A stretch of DNA of 64,000 bases from NCBI GenBank assembly GCA_004794655.1, contig SMMW01000627.1, forward strand, positions 3,545,501 to 3,609,500, read 5' to 3'. Shown in pieces: positions 48,082 through 58,102 of the stretch. The notes beneath the pieces were generated by a model. The model saw only the letters and a list, made by a program, of their open reading frames with translations. It was not told the origin of the DNA and made no database searches. This DNA is from Marisa cornuarietis. Lineage: Eukaryota > Mollusca > Gastropoda > Architaenioglossa > Ampullariidae. Made by a program: the position numbers and the translations under genes. Position 1 is the stretch's first letter. Every line of letters begins with the position of its first letter.

Positions 48082-48783
48082 TCATCTGTCCTCCTTGTGC
48101 CGTCTGGCACGTGAGGCGACAGCAAGGGACCTCCATCTGTTTCTGTCTGCTGCTGCTCTGGGGGCTGTCTCGAGTGATAGGTCTCTGTTGAGGTCCTTTT
48201 CGATGGATCGCCTCCATGTCTCTTTGGGCCTCCCTCTATTCCTCTTTCCCTGTGGTGTCCATCGCAGAGCTTTTCTGGGGATTGAGTCTGGAGGCATGCG
48301 GCACACGTGACTTAACCATTGCCAGCGCCGCAGTTGGATCGCTTCTGCCAGGGTGCACATCCCCACCCTCTCGCGCAGTTCTTCATTTGAGATGGTGTTG
48401 GGCAAGAAGATATTTTGTTTGCGCTGCAGACACTTGGTTTGAAACACTTCTAGCTTTTTCTCGATGGGGGCTGTGGTCTTCCAGCACTCTGACCCATATA
48501 GGAGGGCACTGAGAACGTTGCTCTTGAAGATCCTGATCTTTGTATGACTGCTGAGGCCAGTGGATCTCCAGATATGCTAAAGCATTGCAAAAGCTTGGTT
48601 GGCTTTGCTGATCCTGGTGTTGACCTTTTGTTCACAATCACCATCTGCTGTCACCTTGCTGCCTAGGTACATAAATTCTTTTACGTCCACTAGTGGACTC
48701 CCGCTGATTGTGAGAGGGTTCTTGTTTGTCATGTTATTCCTTAGGACTTTTGTTTTTCGAGTGTTGACTCTGAGTCCAGTCAT
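48082..48783 (-). pseudogene. LINE RT thumb and C-terminal region
   Basis: Frames 48,577-48,783 (GLRVNTRKTKVL, FMYLGSKVTADGD, ISKANQAFAML) and 48,082-48,447 (NTISNEELRERVG, LRRWQWLSHVCRMP, RGRPKETWRR, DRNRWRSLAVASRARRHKED, stop) give the terminal part of the same element. The stop is followed almost directly by the GAT-repeat tail, so the 3' untranslated region is very short. Confidence 0.8.
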
Positions 48784-49385
48784 GCTGGAAGTCTAACTAA
48801 GGTTTTCGGTCATATCTTTAAGGTCTTGGTTTTTATGGGATAGCAGTCCTAGGTCGTCGGCATAGTCAAGATCCTCCAAGACTGTGGTTAGAGTCCACTG
48901 TAGGCCCTGTCGACTTCCCTAAGTGACACGCCGCATGGGACAATCAATGGCCAGTGTGAACAGTATTGGTGACAGGATGCACCTCTGCTTGACGCCTGTG
49001 TACGCTAGGGTTCAGTCAACTGAATGTTCTGGATGACCTGGCATTCCAAATTTTCGTATAAGGACTTGATGATGTTGACCAGTTTCTTTGGGATGCCATA
49101 GTGAGGTAGAATCTTCCACAGAGAGACACGATGTAGACTGTCAAATGCCTTCTCAAAGTCAATAAAGGCAATATACAGGGGACTGTTCCACTCTTGCGAT
49201 TGTTCCAGGATCTGTCGCTGCACAAAGATATGGTCGATGCCTGATCGTCCTTTCCGGAAGCCAGATTGTTCTTGTCGTAGTTTGGAGTCTACTGTTGTTG
49301 TAATGCGCTGTGGGATTATACGGCCTAAAAATTTTGCTGGTGAGGGATAGTAATGTGATGCCTCACCAGTTATTACAGTCACCAA
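48784..49385 (-). pseudogene. LINE RT core (motifs A to C), broken
   Basis: The frame 49,005-49,385 contains QSGFRKGRSGIDH, motif A FIDFEKAFDSLHR and KILPHYGIPKKL. Beyond a shift near 49,010, motif B-like sequence and motif C YADD (48,853-48,864, in LEDLDYADDLGLLSH) are recognisable in other frames. Catalytic aspartates survive but the frame does not. Confidence 0.8.
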
Positions 49386-49617
49386 GGTCTCCTTTCTTAG
49401 GTATCTTGACTATAACACCTTTTCTCCAATCGGTAGGGATTTCTTCGCTGTCCCAGATCTTCTAGAGGATGCCTTGTATGATACGTGGTGTCTCTTCCTC
49501 TTCTGCTTTCAGCATTTCAGCACAGACACCATCCCCTCCTGGCGCCTTGCCGTTCTTCATTTTGTGAATGGCTTCCTTAATTTCTTGAAGTGCAATAGGT
49601 CCAGTACGTGTTGATAT

Positions 49618-50250
49618 CTAGGTCTTCTTCTGCTTCGATGATTTCAGGTAGAACTGAAGGGTCTGGCTGGTTAAGAATCTGTTGAAAATGTTCCCCCCCC
49701 ATCTCTTCAGTTTGCCTCGCTCTTCAGTGATGGGTGTGCCATCTGTTCTTTTAACCGGGAGGTCCTGGTTGTGCCTTCGGTCACCTCGTAGCTTCCTTAT
49801 GATCTGATAGGTCTCCTTCATGTCTCTCCGTTCGACTGCTGCTTCGGCTTCAGCTGCGAGCTGTTCTATATACTGTCGCCTTTCTCTCCTTGAGGAGGAC
49901 TTGATCTGTTTGTCTAGCTCCCTGTATCGGGCTGCAGTCCTCTCTTTCAGCCTGGAGAACTTTGTGTTCAGGAGCTTCCTCTTCACCTCTTTCCATTCTT
50001 CTATCGAGTTCTATGTGTGCACAGATATCCATACATTATTGGGGCTTGTCCTGTAGCCAATGGTTTCTTTTGCAGCTTCTACTGTGGCTTTGTTAAAGGT
50101 ATCGATCGTTATTGTTGCTTCATCTCGGAGGATGCTGAAGTTGTTTTTCAGTGCAATGCCGAAGGCCTTTTTGATTACTGGGTCTCTGAGTTTGGGCATG
50201 TCCATACGCTGGTTGCTTTTCTGCCCAATCTTTGCTTTTCTCAAATTCAT
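49618..50250 (-). pseudogene. LINE linker region, frameshifted
   Basis: Continuing from the endonuclease in other frames, 50,011-50,250 reads QRMDMPKLRDPVIKKAF and DTFNKATVEAAKETIGYR. Then 49,618-49,986 reads LKERTAARYRELDKQIK and a charged helix (QLAAEAEAAVERRDMKETYQ) leading to PVKRTDGTPI. This parallels the linker of the element at 21 kb. It is decayed. Confidence 0.7.
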
Positions 50251-51202
50251 TCAGCTTTTTAACTAACAGGTGGTGGTCACTGCCAACGTCTGCTCCTTGC
50301 TTGACTTGCACGTCTTGCAGGGAGTGCCTCCATTTGCTGTTGATGATGATGTGATCTATCTGGCTTTGTGTCCTTCCATCAGGTGATGTCCAGGTTAGTT
50401 TGTGGATAGTTTTGTGCGCAAACAGAGTACCATCAATAATAAGATCGTTCTCTTCATACTGACTAATGCGTCTCTCACCATTGTCAGTAGGTTCTTCAGT
50501 TCCATGCCACCCCATGATTCTTTCTCTGTTCTCGTTTTTGTTGCCTACTCTTGCGTTAAAATCGCCCATGAGAAGCATCCCATCGTGCTTGGGGATGTCG
50601 TCTAAAACCGCTTAAAGTGCCCTATAAAATTTGTCTTTTTCCTCTTCGTCAGCGTTGTTAATGGGGGCATAGGCTACTACAATAGATAGTTTTGTGAACT
50701 TGGAGTTTAACTTCACGTATAGTAGGCGTTCATTTATGGGCTTCCACTGTAAGATGGCATTTGCATGTTTCCTGCTGATGATAAGGGCGACTCCTTCATG
50801 GTGGTGGTTGTCTTGCCTGCCAGACCAGATAATGGTTTCCCCAGAGTTAAGTACCTGTTTTCCCGTACCTGTCCATCTAGCCTCTGCCAGTGCGAGGTTG
50901 TAGTTGTTCATTTCTTTAACTGTTTGTGATAGCCTTCCTGTCTGGAATAAAGTCCGTACATTCCAGCAACCAACTCGCATGTGATGTTTTGGTGTCAGGA
51001 GCCGCGCTGTCGGGCCAGAGACTTCCTTTTGGCTTTGATCCCTTGCCGTCATAGGGCCAGTTGCTTGGTCTGCTTCACTCCTTCTACCAGACGAAGTTAT
51101 TTCTCTAGCTGTCATTTCCGTAGCATAAAAGTTTTTATGGGATATGGTTGCTAGCCCTATGCCCAACCCTCCTCCTTTCTCATCCGGGCTTGGGACCGAC
51201 AA
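50120..51202 (-). pseudogene. LINE endonuclease domain, one in-frame stop
   Basis: A single frame runs across the whole endonuclease, interrupted only by TAA at 50,612-50,614. Motifs are GCWNVRTL (catalytic Asn), EARWTG (catalytic Glu), HHEGVALIISRK, VVAYAP, LLMGDFNARVG (metal-binding), SQIDHIIINSKW and GADVGSDHHLL (SDH). The stop sits in the place where related elements read Gln, suggesting CAA to TAA. An N-terminal extension of about 80 residues precedes the domain and lacks an ATG before residue 29, so the true start is uncertain. The frame is lost near 50,240. Confidence 0.85.
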
Positions 51203-51205
51203 TGG

Positions 51206-51216
51206 CGGGGAAGGAT
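51206..51216 (+). repeat. Target-site duplication of nested LINE, right copy
   Basis: CGGGGAAGGAT lies at the 5' junction of the nested LINE. It pairs with 48,060-48,070. Confidence 0.7.
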
Positions 51217-51880
51217 AAGGAGGTGATTTGGAGGAATTTTAGTTGGGCCCATGTGGTTCCAGCATCCTTTGCTTCGCTCTCTACTGATCTTCTCCAAGTC
51301 TGTTTTGGCCTCCCAACGCTCCTCTTCTCCGGAGGGTTCCAGTCAAGTGCCTGCCTGGCAATGGTGTCCGCTGGTTTGCGCAGGGTGTGCCCTATCTAGC
51401 CCCACTTGCGCTTTTTGATGTCTTGACTAGTGGCATTCTGGTAAGTTCTTTTCCACAGGCTGCTATTGGAGATCTTTTCAGGCCATCGTATTCCCAAATA
51501 TGGCGAAGGCATCGATTGGTAAAGATCTGGAGCTTGTTGTTGATGGTGTTTGTCACTCTCCAAGTTTCAGAGCCATACAGTAGGACTGCCTTCACATTGG
51601 TGTTGAAGATGCGGGTCTTACTGCGGAGGGATAATGCTCGTGAGTTCCAGATGGGAAGTAGGCTGTTGAAAAGCATGCCTGGCCTTGTTTATGCGGCTTC
51701 TGATGTCGTCCGCGCCACCGTCCCTGCTGACGATACTCCCCAGGGATGTGAAGTGGTCTGTTTCTAGGATGTTCTCTCATTGAAGATGGAATGGAAATTC
51801 CTGCTTGTTGTTGATTTTCATCACTTCGGTCTTCTTTGCGTTGATCTTTAAGCCGGTGCTTCCTCTGATAGCTTACTCAG
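51217..51880 (-). mobile_element. Older LINE fragment (RT C-terminal region), split by the nested copy
   Basis: Upstream of the nested element, minus-strand frames read GLKINAKKTEVMKINNKQ (RT motif D), then VLLYGSETWRVTNTINNKLQ in the frame 51,392-51,676, and IARQALDWNPPEKRSVGRPK. It is 5'-truncated near 51,880. It stops at the target-site duplication of the nested copy, and its last part probably continues at 47,978-48,059, which ends in an ATC-rich tail. Confidence 0.7.
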
Positions 51881-53387
51881 TTTGGTTTGTATTTTATTTT
51901 GGTTATATTTATTTTTATTTTTCACCTTTTCAACACGTCGACTTAATATTTCAATGGAAACAATGATTGTGCACTTTACAAGTGTAACGTTAAAGAAATG
52001 TACTCTGAGCATTTCAGCATTCTAACATTGTAATATATATATATATATGTATTTTAATTTAAATGCGGTCCGGTGAACTCAAAATGTAGACATTTGCAAA
52101 GTTAATTAGATGCCACACATAGTTCTTGTCATGTTAAGAGCTTCCTGTCCTGACGTTGATATGTCATTGTATCCTTTACCGAGGCTCCTGGCAATGAACG
52201 GTTTTCAGGTGAACGACACTCCCCTAATATACCAACAGTTTTGATAGAATTTGTAATTCTTGTCAATCGTTTATGCTGCTTGTCTTTGCTGATTTTTCAG
52301 TTACATTTGGATGCCGAAAGTCCTTACCTTGTTTTTTTTCTTCTCTCTCAAATAAAAAAATTGTCATTGTTATTACTATTGTCATTTTCTCTTTCAAATA
52401 AACAATTGTCATTGTCATTTGGCCTCGGATAAGGAGTTGTTTTTGCTGTTATCACTTTCTCCCCCAAATAGTGAACTCTCGTTGTCATTGTCATTGCCCC
52501 AAGTAAAGAATTAACATTGGTAATCTTATTATCATTCTCATTCTCCATCTTCTCTCTCTCTCCGTTCGTACGCGCGCGCGCGCATACGTGCGTGGACGCG
52601 CTTGCATTTTTTGTTGTTGCTTAAATACATATCCATACCCTATATACTTTCCTTCTTCTTGTTTTTAACATCTCAAGACAGTTATGGCGTTAGCAGAAAC
52701 AGCTGACAAAGAACAAAGATAAAGATAGTAGACATGACTGCCGTGTATGAGAAATGTTCGTTGACATGCATTCCTGGATCACATACTGTTTGCCCAGTGC
52801 TTCTATCCCACAGGAACAAAGTGATTTACGAGACCTGCGGGGTATGCATATAAAGCGAGATGCAATATACATGTACTATGTCCCCATAGATGGGTGAACA
52901 CACTCCTATCGTTCTCAAGATAAATAGCTACAAACATACCCATACATAGAAAAAGGTCCACGACTCAGACGTCAGGATTGTGCGTTATCGAGGCCTCGTC
53001 CAATGGAAGAGCTAAGAACATATGTTGATAAAGCTTATTACAATCCTTACACCTGTGTTGCTCACCTCTTTCTGTGGGAATATCCACCCCGAATTTTTGG
53101 AAATAGTGTCTTTGCACCCCACTCATCCTTTAAAGCGTCAAAGGGTACGACCCATCAAGTCTAAGAGACACGTTGACAGAAATGTGAACAGTTAAACTTG
53201 GCAACACTACCTCTTGTCTGTTGCGTTCTTTGATGCCACACACGTCATCGCTGGTCACGTCGGCAGCGCATCTGAATGGAGACAATACAATTTTAATTTT
53301 TCTGAAATAGAAAAATATAATGTCGGCAGATACTGCTGCGTGTGCAGTTGTATTTAGTTCAAGCGTGGGCAGTGCAGTTTAGTCAGT
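51881..53387. other. Intergenic, AT-rich, no gene recognised
   Basis: It contains a (TA)n run at 52,034-52,048 and imperfect TTGTCATTGTCATT-type repeats at 52,360-52,540, but no coding signal. Confidence 0.55.
52566..52592. repeat. CG-alternating tract
   Basis: GTACGCGCGCGCGCGCATAC is an almost pure alternating CG run, Z-DNA-prone. Confidence 0.7.
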
Positions 53388-53389
53388 GA

Positions 53390-53420
<31 letters not shown>

Positions 53421-53710
53421 TCCATTTGTAATGCGCAGGTATCCATTCAGAAGAATGCTCATTGCGCAGCAAAAACAAAATAAATAAAAAACAAGAAAAA
53501 ATAAAGTAAATAATAGATAAAACACCAGGAAAGTAAAAAATAAAGACAGAAGTGTTGCTTGGTTGTTTAAGTTTAAGTCCGTCTTAAATAAACAGATGGG
53601 TCTTCAGTCTTTTTCGAAACGTGGTTGGTGAGGTGATGGTGGACAGTAACGATGGCAGAGCATTCCACAGCTTAGGACTTCTACCAAATACCAATCGGAT
53701 AACACTACTT
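53388..53710 (+). repeat. Dispersed repeat with GAT-repeat start
   Basis: A (GAT)n run at 53,391-53,420 is followed by CATTTGTAATGCGCAGGTAT. Near 53,595 are AACAGATGGGTCTTCAGTCT and AGAGCATTCCACAGCTTAGG. These phrases belong to a repeat type often seen in invertebrate genomes. A diverged relative lies at about 39.8-40.1 kb. Confidence 0.5.
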
Positions 53711-56588
53711 CAAGATATGTCACACAAAGTCTTTACAATCGTTTTACATCTTACTTTTTAATGAAAAAAACCTGTCTCCTTCATTTCCCCAACCTTTCGG
53801 CTTCTCGGGGTGTGGTAGTGTGTGTGTAAAAGTGACTACTCCTCCCCCTCTCAAGAAAAATGGAAACACCAATCCCAAATAAGCACGAGCGTAGGGCGTT
53901 CTGCCCGAGTTGATGCATGACATCTTATTTTCTTCCTTATCTATCCAACGATGTGATCGACTTGTTGATTTTGTTGTTTTCCTGTTTTCATGTTGTTTGT
54001 ACGTCAAGGAAACTTTATAACGAAAATTTATCCACGTACAATGCTGACGTCTGTGTTGTGGATCTCTTTCTGTGCGTGGTTGTAGGCGTGGATCTCGAGA
54101 ACGAAAGTGGTGTATTCACCCAGAATTGGGAAATGGTATATTGCAGAGGTCTACCCAGTCGTCAGAAAACTGTTTTGCATCTAGTTCTTTAACATAAGAA
54201 TACAATTCGACAGTGACACGCTATATAGTGTTGCTCAACGAAGTCGACACTGTTCGATAACGCCCCTTGAGGATGCATTATAAATAGAATAAAGATGGTG
54301 GAATTCTGACCTGCGTCAGGTTGAATCCTTTACAGACAATAATAACGGACATTGGTCAGTGAATATCAGTGAAGATCAGCACGAATGGTGATGAGACGCT
54401 TATTGCGCAGCACCAGCAACCTTGCACTGCCTTACTTATTAAAAAAAACTCCACCCCACTAGTCTTTTAAAGCATCTTAATAAATAGTATTAGTCTTTAA
54501 GAAAAAGAATTAGCGTTGATCGTTTCCTTTTGTCTTTTAGGTATATGAAAATATTTTCCTTAGTCTTTCCATTATGTGTCAATATTGAAGGCGTTAAAGT
54601 TAGGACTATAGAGACAGTCCCCGCCACCCTCACCTCTCTCGTATCTTTTGTAATTTCCACCCTTTCATAAAAATAATAAAACTCTTCCCTACCTTCATTT
54701 TTTTCAGACAGTAGGAACAGAAACGTTCATTTACATTAATCACTCAAACAGCCGGACGGGAAAATCCAAACCTATGAACGAGAGCGTGACGCAGAGGATG
54801 CAACAGTAATAAAGCAAGTTTCTAACTGACGTCACTGGTAACAAATTTGGTTGCTTGACTGCTTGTGATCGCATTTTTGATTGTGTGCGGAAGCCATATG
54901 CTTCCAGGAAGGGGAAAAATGCAGACACTGGAAATATATGAAAAAGCCGAGAAAACTCACAGGAACCTGTTCAAAGCAGAAGTGACAGCCCCTGACCACA
55001 GACCAGGCACAGATTTTGCATAACTAAGTCACGTGACTAAACGTGGTAAACAGGAACAGAGCAATCAGCAAAGAGAGAAATCGAGAGAGACTGTGTTATT
55101 TTTATCGCAATTTCCATGTTACGCAATAAAATCCTGTTACTCGATAAAAGTACCCACAGTTTTCTTGCTATCAGGATATGCAGCAGATATTCAGAAACAT
55201 TGATTCTGGTATGTTTGAAATAGCATCCTAGTTGGCACAGGTTGATACTGGTCACGATAGACTGCAATATTCTCGAGAAGAGCTTGACACCAAAAACCAG
55301 TCTTCTTCCTTTTCTTACAATATCACTTGCCTTAACTCAATATAGTAAAATTATTTTGAACGAAAATAAAGCATGCACCTTGCAGGCTCAATATTTTCAG
55401 GGGGAAAGGGAAGTTGGGGGATAGTACGGACGTTCATTTTTTAAATGGATCAAGGTAGTGTAAGAAAAAAAATAGGGTGAGATAATTAGTTTGGTGATAG
55501 CCTCGTGAGTGCTCCGCCCTTTACGGAAGTACTCCAGCATGCTAAGTTTTAGCTGAATGACTCGCAGCCTGCTTTGATGAAACATGCAACAAATATGTCA
55601 CATTGACAACTTAAATGCTCTGCTACAAAACATCCTCTATTCCTTCTCACAGCACTATTAATTCTTGACATATGAATTTATGCATTGTAATCAACCGGAA
55701 ATGAGTCAAGCATATATATATATATTATCTCGCGACCATCCCTCAAACACAAATGTTAGGTGAGAGGTGAATGTGAAAACAGGATCGTGTATGATCCATA
55801 ACTAGCGGTAACTCTTGGGGAAATCCGTTCTGTGTGTGTTTGTCTCTGGGTTGGCGAGAAAACATTGTGTGTGTGTGTGTGTGTGGCGACATTTGTTTAG
55901 AAAATAAATTTACTAGAGCGTAAAGTGAACAGCTTATGTTGAAAGATAACACACATCAGCCCCGGTCTGGTGGGCACGCATCACCTGAGGTACGAAGGCA
56001 GTGTATTAGACCCTTCATACTGAGAGTCTTATGAATCATGCTGGCAGCATAATTCAGAGGGCATAACTGCTATGTGTAGCAGATTCAGATTACTGTTAAC
56101 GACAAACGAAGGTGCAGTGGGTTTTTTAATTTTAAGGTTTCAGGTTATTTCAAGATACTATCAGCTTGCGTTTAAGTCTAAAGTCCGTTACGGACAAGTT
56201 CCTATTGGCTTTAGTCTTGAATGATGGTGTTAACTGAACATGCGTCAGTTTACGTCATCAAAACTGAAGCCAATGGGAGAACCAGGAACGACAAAGATGA
56301 AGTCATGGACTATGTGATAAGCACTCGTCTGTTTGAGCTGGCATCTTGTAATGAACAAAACCCAATCATCTGGAGAAGAAAACGTTGGGCCTTTGCTTTC
56401 ATATTTGCACACCCCGACTTCTTCTTTCTTTGTTTCATTGGGGTTTTTTTTCTTCTTCTTCTTCTTTCTGTCTTCTTTCTTCCTTTCTTCTTTCTTTTCT
56501 TCTTCTTCCCTTCGCACAGCCCATATCTCCAGTTGGACCAATTCAACAAACCCTGAAGTAAGGAAAAATATAATGAAGTCGGCAGGAA
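53711..56588. other. Intergenic, no gene recognised
   Basis: It holds (TA)n at 55,710 and (TG)n at 55,866. A small inverted repeat with CCAAT cores lies at 56,200-56,278. No conserved frame was found. Confidence 0.5.
56443..56513 (+). repeat. Long pyrimidine tract
   Basis: About 70 bases are almost only C and T, with TTC/TTTC repeats interrupted by a single G. On the minus strand this makes a spurious Lys/Glu-rich frame. Confidence 0.8.
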
Positions 56589-56860
56589 CCGTGGTTATGA
56601 AGCGAGAGTAAGTCGTCTTCTTTGGGCAAAGCGGCGAACTCCAAGAAAAACGTCTTGTTGCCAAAGTCATAAAGCAGCATCGAGACCCCCACATGGACAC
56701 TACTTCATGTTTCCTCTTCCTATGACACCATTGCCACAGCTTTATAACAACGGATCCAGGAGTAATACAGCATCTGCGGGATACGGACACCACTTCTTCT
56801 TGAATGCTTGTTTTTGAATTTTTCCCAGGACAGAGACCTACCCTCGCTTCATAACTACGG
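56589..56860. mobile_element. MITE family copy A (GTTATGAAGCGAG terminal repeats)
   Basis: The left end CCGTGGTTATGAAGCGAGAG pairs with the inverted right end CCGTAGTTATGAAGCGAGGG. The interior includes CCATTGCCACAGCTTTATAA, shared with copy B at 63.06 kb. It has no coding content. Confidence 0.7.
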
Positions 56861-57642
56861 CCTCTGAAGGCAGGGAGCAGACGTTGGTAAGATCTGTGCT
56901 TTGAGGTGGTGTGCTCAGAGCGACATTTTAACTACGAAACACTGTCGTTCTTCGTTCTTACTCACTCTCTTCCCCCCCTCTCTCTCTCACACACCCACAC
57001 AAACGCACACGTACAACAGGGCAGTTCTTTTTACACCTTGCTAGAAAAATGTCTTGTATATTGTAAATGTCATGTCTTTCGACCAAATACTATTTATAAT
57101 CTTCACCTCACTTTTGACAAGGGCGTATCTGAAAAATGTTGATCCCATCTTTTAAAACCTAGCGGTCTGCTGATGCAGTAGTGTCAACAAAGTCCTACGA
57201 GGCCAGGCACGCAAACGTTTCAAACCTGTCAGGTGCTTTTTTTTAAAAGGCCTTTTCTGTCTGCATTCTTCCAACAGGTGTGGGGCGCACGAACTGTGGC
57301 GTCATCAGAACATTTCGTTCACGCCGTGGGAGCAACATTTATTTATAGTGCACGCTAGTTGTTCATGCACGTCAGGGTGCTTGTCACCACCGCAGTCACG
57401 ATCGTAAGCCCCTCAGTTCGCCTCCGGGGCTACACAGTTCTCTCTACATGTGGTCGGTGTCGGGAGTGGTGGGGGAGGGGCAATGTCTCCAGGTCCTCCG
57501 ATTTCCTCCCCTTTCTCTTATAGTTCGAAATGACTACTAGGTATTCTAAGGTAGCAGGTTGGTTACTTTTAAAGAAATTGCCATTTTAAGTACCCTGTAA
57601 CTTGATTAGAAAGTTCCTCCTTTATTTTCAGTCTGTCTTATG

Positions 57643-58102
57643 CAGGGGTGGGCAAAGTACAGCCCGCGGACGTCTTTGAACCGGCCGGTCTGCTAAAATG
57701 TGAAGTGCACTTGTTTTAATTCTTTTTAATTCAGTCTAGGTTAATTTGATTGAAATTTAATTACAAGTACAACAGCGTTAGAAATCGGCAGTCCGTAACA
57801 TTCTAACACAGACAAAGTACAAAGGTGATAAATAACATGGCTGACATGTCTGATATCGTTAGAGAGCATCGGGGGCGGCTGTCTTCAAAGGAAAGGCTGG
57901 TTTTATATTTTTATCGTGAGCGAATTCAAATACACAATAAATTCGGTAAGTGAACTTCATTATGTACTCGTTTGTTGTCCATTCTATTATCACTAGGTTT
58001 GCTGTGTGGTCACCTGGCGTGGGTTTTGGGTATTTTACCGGTCCACCGCATAGATTGAAATTTTGAGACTGGCCCGCAAAAAGATGACTTAGCCCACCCC
58101 TG
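57643..58102. mobile_element. hAT-like non-autonomous element
   Basis: The ends read CAGGGGTGGGCAAAGTACAG and, inverted, CAGGGGTGGGCTAAGTCATC, a terminal sequence type common to hAT elements. Flanking octamers GTCTTATG and CTCTTACG agree in 6 of 8 bases, compatible with a decayed 8-bp duplication. Only a short ATG-led frame is inside (57,837-57,953). Confidence 0.7.

Larger units (their letters stand above)
48071..51205 (-). mobile_element. Near-full-length RTE-like LINE, nested in an older LINE
   Basis: A 3.1-kb minus-strand element, the usual size for RTE elements, carries a complete endonuclease followed by RT. It ends in an ATC-repeat (minus GATGATGATGAT) tail at 48,071-48,086. It is flanked by CGGGGAAGTAT (48,060-48,070) and CGGGGAAGGAT (51,206-51,216), an 11-bp target-site duplication with one mismatch. 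Several frameshifts and stops inactivate it. It differs from the element at 19.3 kb (YADD instead of FADD, low overall identity by eye), so it is a separate family. Flanking LINE sequence on the 5' side shows it landed in an older copy. Confidence 0.85.

Noticed and set aside
55962..56010. Further SINE head (CCGGTCTGGTGGGCACGCAT)
   Set aside because: It resembles the start of the SINE at 40,956, but A-box spacing is poor and no B box follows.
56245..56793. 182-codon minus-strand frame with a Lys/Glu-rich stretch
   Set aside because: It reads through a simple pyrimidine tract and the MITE at 56.6 kb, and no domain is visible.
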